NCBI GenBank assembly: GCA_031308135.1
Contig: JAHLJT010008756.1
Location: 67,506,026-67,570,025, forward strand
DNA from: Acheta domesticus
Taxonomy: Eukaryota > Arthropoda > Insecta > Orthoptera > Gryllidae
DNA: 64,000 bases
Direction of reading: 5' to 3'
The notes below the pieces were generated by a model, which saw nothing but the letters and a program-made list of their open reading frames with translations, did no database searches and was not told the DNA's origin. The position numbers and the translations under genes were made by a program. Positions within the stretch are counted from its first letter, which is position 1. Every line of letters starts with the position of its first letter. Below are positions 55,901 through 64,000 of the stretch, in pieces.

Positions 55901-56639
55901 GGAGATGCATCAGATTGCAGGATCCAATTTCGTTCGGGACGCCATGAAAATACTCGCGTCCAGAAATAGCTGGACCCAAGACAGTGTTGGGGGTTTGGAA
56001 TGTGTGTTCTGTGGTTATTAAAATGCTGATGTTTTGAGAAAACAGTAAATGTTACTTTTCTGCCTCTGAAAAAGATTTGTTTGCGTTCATCAATGCATGT
56101 TCTATCACACACTAAAAATTGTTTTGTGATATTGGTTGTGAATACTTTTGAGAGGATTTGTAGCGTTTGAGTGAACTTTTATTTAATTTTTTGAAATTTT
56201 CAAGTTGTATTTATACAATGAAGGAAGAAATAACAAGAAAGGTATAGCTAAGAAGAACAGAAAATTAAAATTAAAAATCAGAACATGACTATGAAGGACT
56301 TTGTTTGTTAAAGTAGGTGGATTTCAATTTCTTTACAATATTAGAAATTAAAAACTTATAAAATTCGTACAAAACTTTCTCAATATCTAATATTATCGTT
56401 AAAGTATTACTATTGATGAAGAAGGGACCGCCAAAATATCGTTAATTTAATTGCGTAATTTGTTGCCACGCTGGCCTGATATCACACACTACCACTGGTG
56501 CCTTACAGGACCAAAGCAGATCAAAATAACGTAATCCAACAAAACCTCTCGCTTCTGCAGGATGGTGCTCACCTTACATCACAAGCGCACGCGGATTGGT
56601 GTCTTCATTCTCGAAGTTGCAGGCGGATAACGAAACATC
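55901..56639. other. AT-rich noncoding stretch
   Basis: Nothing recognised. Confidence 0.5.
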
Positions 56640-56880
56640 CCCGCGCCGTCGACGGCCACCGCCCGCGGGGGCGGGCACCGAGTTGTGGAGAGGGTGCACT
56701 CGGGCGGGACGGGCGAAGGGAGGGGAGTTGCGGGGCGGGCGGCGGGAGCGTTGCGCGACACGGGGGCGGCGGGGCGTTACGCGACACAGGCGCACGGAAG
56801 ACGCTCGCCACGCTCGGCGACTCACGCTCTTGACCTGGTCGTTGCTGCTCCGGAACAGGTGCGGGGGAGGGTCGCCGATA
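56640..56880. other. CpG-rich block
   Basis: GC-rich; GTTGCGCGACACGGG and GTTACGCGACACAGG near 56749 and 56775 form a small direct repeat. No coding support. Confidence 0.5.
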
Positions 56881-58138
56881 AAAAGAACATTTTTTTTTCA
56901 CTTCGGCAAATTTACAATCTGTTCGATGTGGAACAATTGGTAAATTGTATCATAACTCACACAAATAAATAATAACAATTACACTTTTTAAACATCATTT
57001 TATTTATTTAACAGTTATACAATATTATTCAGTTATAATATTTTCCTTTACTCAACACAACTAACTTTCATTGAAGTTTTTTAAACGTTATGTAAGTATA
57101 AAATGCTTTTTCCTGAGTCTATGTATATTTCGAATATTGTGCAGGCAAATTAATGGTTCAATTACAAGGAGGAAAGTGGCGATCACATTCTGGGTCGATA
57201 TCAGTACATCCTGAGTGTTAATTGGTGGAAACTAAATCACAGGTAGAACCTCAAGAGGCCTTGCTAATAAACACATGAACGATATGTTTTACAAACCTTA
57301 TGTCTATGAATATTAATTTCTCTAAACTATTTTTGTGAAGTAACGTTAAAACATTATTAGGCAACATTCTAACAAAATTTCATGAACATTTTTTCTAATG
57401 AAATGTACGTTTTCTTAACACTTCAAGATTTCAACAATACTTAGTCACGTGGATCATTTGAGTAACAGTAATTTGTGGGAAATAAAATAAATGCAGAAAT
57501 CATGAAAAAATCTGCTAATAAATAATTTATTGATGTTTACTTTTCGTGACTGTTCGTACTATATTACACGGAGAAAAAGAATTGGAATCAATCCAACAAT
57601 TGGATCTCGAATTATTGGTCGTAAAATGATCGTTCTTATGAGCCGTAACTCTGCACTCACGTCAGATTTAAGTCCATTAGCACTGTTCGAAATATGACTA
57701 AGATTGGTGCAGATGGAAAGAAGATTCGCAAAATTTCGCATCCGAAAATTGAGATGTCAGTCTAGATGGATGTCGCGCATAACGGTGTCAGGTTAGAAGC
57801 TTTTGAGCTGAAAGCTCAAAGTCAGGAGTAAAATACAGTTGTGCCGTCCGCAGATAATTAAGCTGTTTTAAATTTTTTGAGTACCTTACATGTAGCTCCT
57901 TGTGACCTTTTGAATTTTTTTGTGGAAAATGGCTGAATATTTGTTCTTGATTTTTTTCTCAAACTGAAGAAAGTGCATTTATACATATTATACAGAATCG
58001 TTTTAACAAAGGTTTTGTTCGATTGTGTGCATGCTCAATAGTTTTAGTTTCTTTTATTAGTAGTATTTTTCGTGGTATATTATTTAAAATAAAGTGGATC
58101 GTAATTTCACTTTGATCCTATTTGACTAGTGCAGTACT
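56881..58138. other. AT-rich noncoding stretch
   Basis: Nothing recognised. Confidence 0.5.
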
Positions 58139-58213
58139 CCCTAGCAGGCGAACAGGTAACCACAGCTACCTGCGGCAGCATGCGAGGATAGATTTAGGTA
58201 GCTGTCCGCTAGG
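58139..58213. repeat. Interrupted inverted repeat
   Basis: ACAGCTACCT (58162-58171) and AGGTAGCTGT (58196-58205) form a perfect 10-bp stem with a 24-nt loop. CTAGC/GCTAG arms lie outside it with an asymmetric spacer. The asymmetry argues against a microRNA precursor. Confidence 0.6.
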
Positions 58214-58914
58214 TGGCCTTGGCTGAATCAACTGCCACGAAACTATTCATTGTAAAAGTTTAACTTATAAAAGTCGTAGAAAAAGTATCGTATGAATCTC
58301 GATGTAATGGGTATTAATACACTCGTGTGAAGTGTACGATACTCTTTCGTTCTTCGCTCGTATCTTAATATCACACTCTTGTATTAATAACTGTCATTAC
58401 ATCATCGTTTCATAATGTACTATTCTATTTCTGAATTACGATTTATATATTGACTCATAAATGCTGATCTTATCGTGACACAATAGATTTGGCAACACTT
58501 TATTGTCTTACCAACATAACAGTCCTCAGCGTGGATGCCATCACATCCGCAACTCACTGTTGCTGCCAGCCAACTGCACCATCTTTGCCATTACGCCACC
58601 GTCACTTCTACATCCGAGCGTTAACCTCGATGCACCGGAAAGTGCCGGAGACGGAAACCCAGCGGTACACCGCGGGGGCGGGCGCAAACGTCCGATAACT
58701 GTAGGTTGCGGGGAGAACCCGGAAAATGTACACCAACGGGCGCTTAGCGTGAGCGGCGAGTGAATTTTTTAAAGGGGGAATCAGGATGTTGCTGCCCGAG
58801 GAGCAGGATTAATTTTTCCTTTATAGCAGCATGCTGTTTCCTACGACGACTCCAAGATTTGGTTTGTTAGGCAGTTTTACGGTATTCAGAATTATATTCC
58901 AAGTCCGTACTGTC
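58214..58914. other. AT-rich stretch, then a small CpG-richer part (58580-58750)
   Basis: Two + frames of 69 and 86 codons overlap the GC-richer part. Neither is recognised. Confidence 0.4.
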
Positions 58915-59443
58915 CGCTCGTCTTGGATATCTTAGTCAGTGCAGTACCTCTGACCGGGAAGTCCTAGGGTTCGAATATCGATGTGGCACGATTTAAACAC
59001 TAGGAACATGGCCAAGCCGAATTTAGTCGCTCTCTCGAGGTGAATTCTAGCGGCAGGCGGCTCTTATCGCTAGTTTTCCATTTTTTTAAATCAACTGGCA
59101 AATGCCAGAGCTAACAAATGGGCTATAGAGCGCGCGCCTCTTTCCTTCTTCTTCCTTGTTCTGTCTTCACACCTTGATTACATATACTTTTACATGAACT
59201 ACACCACTACGCATGCTGAGAGTCCAGTCAGAAGCTCAGTGCTCGTCCCGGCTGTAGCAGTGCCCCGCTGGTGGAACATACCTGGTTAGGGAAACCGTAA
59301 CAGACCGAGGTGTAGGTCGGCGCCGGAACTCGCCATTCTGTGAAGAAGATCACCGCCATCTCCATTGATAGAAAACATGCATTACATGTGAGGGGATAAT
59401 GTTCTTAGCAGTTGACGCGCACGAAATCACTAATCAATGGATC
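58915..59443 (+). mobile_element. SINE-A copy 5, + strand, near full length with tRNA-like head
   Basis: Best view of the family. The head is TTAGTCAGTGCAGTACCTCT, then GACCGGGAAGTCCTAGG, and the B box is GGTTCGAATAT (about 58969-58979). The body has GAATTCTAGCGGC, CTTCTTCCTTGTTCTGTC, CTACACCACTACGCATGC, CAGTGCTCGTCCCGGCTG, CCCGCTGGTGGAACATACCT, GGTTAGGGAAACCG, GGTGTAGGTCGGCGCCGG and AAGATCACCGCC. The 3' end AGTTGACGCGCACGAAATCA runs into a CTAATCAATGGATCA tail. It encodes no protein. Confidence 0.9.
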
Positions 59444-61448
59444 ATCCCGCACTAGCCTACATCTTTCAGATAGTTAAGAGTTCTACATTCATCAGTTACA
59501 GCTTATTATGTCTGTTACCTAAGGTAAATGGTTGTGTGAAGATCTTTCTTCGATGAATTATTTCATTTAGTTATTTTAAACAAACAATATTGATTTACAT
59601 TCCGTTGTCTAGATGCTAGTCTCCAGTACATACCCTTGAAGTTCAGTATTCAACTTGTTTTGTCTGCGCTCCTAATTTTGTGGTTAAAATATTGATGCTC
59701 ACTCTTGACCCTCTTGGCATTCTGCGAATTCTAATATTTTTGAAGATGATATAAATTCAATTTTACGGTACCTTCTGTAAATTCTGGCTGTCATTCAGCT
59801 CAGCGGAATGAAGACATCCGTCAAGAAATTTTGTTTTCCTCACCTCTTGGAATACTGACACTTTAGATGATCACGAAAAACACTTTCAAGTGACTAATAC
59901 GTTTAAAATAATAAAATACTTTTATCTACACAATTATTAAGGAATAAACGTATTTCAAGTAAATACAGTCAAGTGACTAGAGGTTGTGACATGTCGATTC
60001 TTGTGATCTCTGGCACCAGTATCTATATTCAAAGATAATAAACTTGGCCGCTAGTTCTGATTATTGTAAGTTTAAAAATTGTTTGCACTGCAGTTATATA
60101 ATCCGGCAGGTTCAAGTGTATGTATGTACACGATTACGATCTGGATTTACAATTTTTAAGTTTATGTAACAGCATCATTTTCGAATATAAATAACAAAAT
60201 GTTTTGATATATTATTAGAATATTACATAAAATGCTATGTCAGTCAGCGAAATAATGTTGTGTATTAATTATGAGTGTAAATGTGTTTTTGGCGTCATTT
60301 CTTTTACCACTATTAAAATGAATTTTCTGATCTCGTTCCCAAACGACTACGGAACTAATCTGTTCACACAGCCACCTCTCACTAACGTTTTCACGTCAGC
60401 TGACTAGAAAGGAAATACGCCAATACAGTATTGATAATGAAACAGAATGAATAAACAATGTAATGTAAATCTTTTATTAGTAATAAAGAAATGCTTTTAC
60501 TCTGTGAAAAACCTAGTCTATTTTGTGTGTGGCGGAGTGTGACGGAAACGTGAGTGCCCTGTCTAAACTGAGACGTGGAAGGTACAGTAGACCGCGTGTA
60601 GGAACAGTGACTGCTCACGATGAGCGAAGCTGTGAGCGCCAAATATCGCGCACACGCAACAGAGAGGGCCACGAAATTCACGTCGCGTGCCATACGTGCT
60701 CACTCTGTCGGAGCGCCTGCCAGCGGTTTCTGAGAACGTAGTCTCGCGACACCTGTTGATTCTCGCGCTCGCAATTGAGAGCATGATGCACCAGCGTGAG
60801 TAGTGATGACATCTTATTCGTTCAGTGACGTACCGGAAGCTCCAGAAGCGGGAAGCTGTGTTACAGAAAAGGGAGACGCGTTAGTTACATTACATTACGT
60901 TACATTACATACACGGAGTAATATAGTAATATATTTGTAGTTTAGGGAGAGTTATGTAATACTGCGAGAAAACACGGCGAATTTTTTAATTTTAGATCAC
61001 CTACCCGCCAATTTGATTTCTTTTCTTCTGAAACATGTCAATATGTTTTATCTTGGTAATAGCATCCAACGCGTGTAGGCATGAGCACCACATTTGCAGA
61101 TTTGAAGCTGGCCTGGGAAGCTGTGTCACTTTATTAAGCACAGGTGAACAGGTCTATATTTCTAATTACTTCTAACTTTTGTGACGATAATAGACATTTC
61201 ATAATTATACTCCTACGCCAGGTCTTAAGAAATTGTAACAGGACTGGAAATAACATATTTTACTCTGGATTAATACAAGGATGAGCAGTACAATGAACCA
61301 TGTATGAAGGAGCCAAGAAAATGCATATGTCATGTGGCATGTGCTCCTGATCACTACGGATGACCAGCAAAGACAAAAGTATTACTTTTTATTAATTTCA
61401 AACGTTAACCAGGTCACACATATTGGTATGATGGTATGAAATTGGTAA
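59444..61448. other. AT-rich noncoding stretch
   Basis: A moderate-GC unique part lies at 60540-60800 (one 100-codon minus frame, unrecognised). A small TTACAT repeat occurs near 60888-60912. No gene is supported. Confidence 0.4.
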
Positions 61449-61605
61449 CATAATTCTTTTGCAGATATTGGCGACGCGGACACGAGAAATCTTACAATCA
61501 CGATCTACGAGTACAAGCGCGTTAAAAGAAATTATTGGAGGCCCGTTCATTTACTTCATATTCGCTTCACGTTTTTGAGCGTGTTGTTCGTTGAGTTTGA
61601 ATGCT
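61449..61605 (+). other. Coding-like open segment with a possible acceptor
   Basis: AATTCTTTTGCAG at about 61453-61465 is a good acceptor. The frame that follows stays open to a TAA near 61603 and reads DIGDADTRNLTITIYEYKRV, KRNYWRPVHLLHIRF and so on (about 46 codons). Composition is protein-like and the DNA is not repetitive. It would be a last exon. No homology is recognised and 46 codons can occur by chance. Confidence 0.25.
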
Positions 61606-62539
61606 AAAGGTCTCAGAATACATTTGCATTACTTAATGTGAAATAAAGTTTGCTAAAGAAATAGCAATCAGTAAATTATGCGCCCCACGCAACAGCTGGA
61701 GTCTCAAAATTCCTCTTCTGCCAATTGGGTAATGGTGGGTTTCAACCGCTTTGTTTGAGTGAGTGAAACTAAGTGTCAAAAACAGCTATAGAGCATGTGA
61801 TTGATTTGTATCGAAGTCGATCGCTAGAAAGCAACCGCGCTAATAACATTAGAAAACACTTAGGAAACTCGTAATATATTGTTCTTAGAATCATTTCAAA
61901 TGTTTATAAACTCAAAGATGAAAATATTACCAAACTCAAAACAGACCTTTCCCCACAATTTAAAAACCAAAAATAACTTCATATAGTAAATAGAAAATGT
62001 TGTATCTAATAACATCAGATTTGCTTTTTTCTCTAGCTCTATAACCTGTATTTGGTTCCATCGTGTTCAGTATTGATTATCTTTTTGACTATCATGGGGA
62101 ATGGGCCATTATGACGTGTGTGGGATCGTTTGTCATCTCTATGAATGTAGGAGTAGGATGAAGAAGTAAAGATTCTGTGCGGCACTAGGCTTAATAGTGT
62201 TTAAAGTATGTGTCGTCATGGTAAGGCACTTGTTATATTTTCTAAACTTCGAAATAAAGATAATTTGGAATCAGAGATTCTATTACAGTATTATTTGCAT
62301 ATGAGATAACTCTGCCAAAATATTTACACTTGACGTTCCGCATCTTGTTTACACGATAAGCATTCGAAATTGAAAGGGAAAACCACATGCTTCTCCACGG
62401 AGGTGTTCGTTCCTCGATATAGCAATCTCCAGTGTGGGAGAGTGTCACGCCCCGGGTAAGCTTTCGCCACAGAAGCCTACTCGACACACTCGCGTAATAA
62501 TTATGGCAACGGACCCGGTCACGAATTCGTCAGAAGCGC
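61606..62539. other. AT-rich noncoding stretch
   Basis: Nothing recognised. Confidence 0.5.
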
Positions 62540-62767
62540 ATGGTCAGGAGTGACCAGCGGGTCAGCAGCAAAATTCACATCGCGCCCGGGGCGTTGGAGC
62601 GGTTGCCAGCCGCTTCTGCGAAGGCGCTCGGGTGCCACGTGAGCGAGTGCGCGGGCGATAGCGCGGGCGGTGGCGGCGGCGGCGGTGGCGATGGCGGCGG
62701 TGGCGGTGGCGGTGACGGCGGTGACAGTGGGGGCGGTGACGGTGGTGGCAGCAGCGGCGGCGTTTTT
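62540..62767. repeat. CpG-rich block with (GGTGGC)n, left half
   Basis: GGCGGTGGC/GGTGACGGC hexamers at 62664-62762. The same type of repeat resumes at 63320, on the other side of a SINE-A insertion. Gly-rich and His/Arg-rich frames are by-products. Confidence 0.85.
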
Positions 62768-63320
62768 TGATTGATTGATAAGTGATTCTGGGCGCGTCTA
62801 CTGCTAAGGACATTAGTTCTGTAAATGTAGTGAATGTCTTTTTTTCTCGGGAGGGGGCGGTGATCTTCCGGCGGTGGATGGTGAGATGCAGCGCCGACCT
62901 ACGGTCCGCTTTTCTCTAACCAGGTATCACCTTCCAGCGGGACACCACGTCAGCTGAAACAAGCTTTAAGCACCCGACCGGTCTCCCGGCATCTGTGTTA
63001 GTGTACGCATGTAAATGAAAGTGTGTATCAATAAGGGGTAGGATAGGACAAAGAATGGAAAGGAAAGATCACGCGGGGTCCGTGGCCGTTTGTTAAGCTA
63101 CTATTCCATCTGGTATCGACCAAAGAAACCACGCAAAACAATCGGTCAGAGCAGCCGGCCGCTAGAATTCTTCTCCAGACAGCGACTACACTCGTCCTAG
63201 CTATGTAGCTAGTGTCAAAAATCCTGCCACCGCACCGTCGGGACTCGTACCCAGGACCTCCCCGTCCGAGGCAATGCAGTGACTCCAGTTGATGCACTGA
63301 GCCTCCTTTCCCGGTCGGGG
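62768..63320 (-). mobile_element. SINE-A copy 6, minus strand, full length
   Basis: Runs from the GATT-repeat 3' tail (TTGATTGATTGATAAGTGAT, then TCTGGGCGCG) to the tRNA-like head near 63240-63310 (GGACTCGTACCCAGGACCTC, then CCCGTCCGAGGCAATGCAGT). Reverse-complemented, the B box is GGTACGAGTCC, one mismatch from consensus. The body contains CGCCGACCTACGG, CAGGTATCACC, TTTAAGCACCCGACCGGTCT and CTAGAATTCTTCTCCAGACA. It separates two GGTGGC tracts. Confidence 0.92.
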
Positions 63321-63620
63321 GCGGTGGCGGTGGCGGTGGCGGTGGCGGCGGCGGTGGCGGTGTCGGTGGCGAGGCGGCGTTGACGGTGATGGTGGCGATG
63401 GCGGTGATGGTGACGGCAGCAGCAGCGCGCGTTCGCGACCCGTCCGTCTGCCCGCCGCCGAGCTGCCAATCGCGCGTTGTGCAAGGGCCGACGACGATGG
63501 CGGCGGCAGCGGTGGCAGCGGTCGCGGGAGGTCGCGACAGAGAAAGTGATGGCCTCAACTGAACGGTCACTGGGCGACCGACGCCCCACACGTGGTCGCA
63601 ATCCTCGGTGCTCTGACGGA
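63321..63620. repeat. CpG-rich block with (GGTGGC)n, right half
   Basis: GGCGGTGGCGGTGGCGG-type hexamers at 63317-63420, then non-repetitive GC-rich DNA to about 63620. The frames (187 codons -, 128 codons -) are composition by-products. Confidence 0.85.
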
Positions 63621-64000
63621 GATCTAGGGGCGGAAGGTCGCGATGCGGAGAGAGTTGAGAGAGCCCGCTCTCAAGAGATGGAAATACTAATATTCATGCG
63701 TTCAGTGCCTTTAATTTGAATCTAAGGAATGTCCTTTAATGATACGTACATTAAACGAATGTACAAGTGCTAATATAACGTTCAAAGCTTTAAATTCATG
63801 TTTACCTAGATGTCATTTTATGTCATAGATAACGCAACTGAAAACCTCATTGTTGATCTGAGAGAATTTTCAAGCTCAAAAGATTCAATGTGCGACAAAT
63901 GTAATCGGTGGACTCATAACGTCCAATAAGCGTGCGTAAATGATACCTATTGCACTGTTATGGGCAATATAGTAAATGTGTTTTTTCGTCTTTTTCCTTC
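63621..64000. other. AT-rich noncoding stretch
   Basis: Nothing recognised up to the window edge. Confidence 0.5.

Noticed and set aside
54988..56112. 374-codon minus-strand frame, the longest in the window
   Set aside because: Most of it is the in-register 21-bp minisatellite and degraded flanks plus island DNA. The opposite strand is equally open.
58139..58213. MicroRNA precursor
   Set aside because: The outer arms are asymmetric and the perfect stem is only 10 bp, so it does not have the extended 22-nt duplex of a precursor.
58915..58990. Functional tRNA gene
   Set aside because: A- and B-box-like sequences are present, but no cloverleaf acceptor stem can be drawn and the sequence continues as SINE-A body. 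The same holds at 23953, 63240 and 15900.
1..64000. A new multi-gene system (operon, defence island, biosynthetic cluster)
   Set aside because: No adjacent co-directional genes or recognisable enzymes exist. The window is noncoding, repeat-rich animal DNA.

Overview
This window looks like nuclear DNA of a repeat-rich animal genome, most likely an arthropod and probably an insect. The signs are an AT-rich background, tRNA-derived SINEs, small pogo-like and fold-back DNA elements, a decayed DNA transposon that carries a protein relic I associate with arthropods, and no operon-like gene packing. The order or species cannot be fixed from the sequence. No complete protein-coding gene with a recognisable domain was found. 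Nearly all long open frames are by-products of GC-rich, stop-poor repeats. If the window belongs to a gene, it is intron or flank.

Layout. The window alternates between AT-rich stretches of 0.5-3 kb with little visible content and about 25 short (0.15-1.1 kb) CpG-rich blocks, for example 5330-5760, 9090-10250, 11849-12200, 14200-14930, 44450-44950, 51040-51600 and 62540-62767. Many blocks contain GGC/GGTGGC/CCTCCG simple sequence, (GGGC)n runs or (GC)n runs. The most striking is a 24-unit array of an 11-bp repeat at 2489-2752.

Mobile elements. The main organising element is one SINE family of about 540 bp, called SINE-A here. It has a tRNA-like head with a B box, a long body and a short-repeat 3' tail. 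I see eight copies: + strand at 2010, 38790, 41380 and 58915; - strand at 11395, 15430, 31515 and 62768. A second SINE (SINE-B, 23953-24203) has a perfect 9-bp target-site duplication. DNA elements are a 1.2-kb terminal-inverted-repeat transposon (17874-19053) with a broken ORF, a pogo-like MITE (45734-45908), a CATAAATTACGTA-ended MITE (43791-43946), a fold-back element (25905-26045) and two less certain ones (29521-30015, 37442-37590). A LINE C-terminal relic lies at 3396-3540 (-).

How the parts relate. Several SINE-A 3' tails run straight into simple repeats. The copy at 38790 also has an internal stretch expanded into a ten-unit 16-bp minisatellite. The copy at 62768 splits a GGTGGC microsatellite. 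A 262-bp tandem duplication at 31129 has a breakpoint inside a SINE-A copy. These cases suggest that SINE insertions seed or sit in the simple-sequence and GC-rich blocks. Other tandem arrays have periods of about 79, 175, 160, 220, 55 and 21 bp.

Possible functional pieces, all tentative, are a structured GC block with a T7 run at the left edge (30-347), a short coding-like exon with a good splice donor (30491-30578), coding-like open segments (3796-4041 -, 26899-27234 -, 38236-38404 -, 61449-61605 +), a large CpG island with a minus-strand donor (9090-10250), and a few non-repetitive mixed GC/AT segments that could be conserved enhancers (15976-16330, 28650-29000, 34290-34600, 48050-48260).
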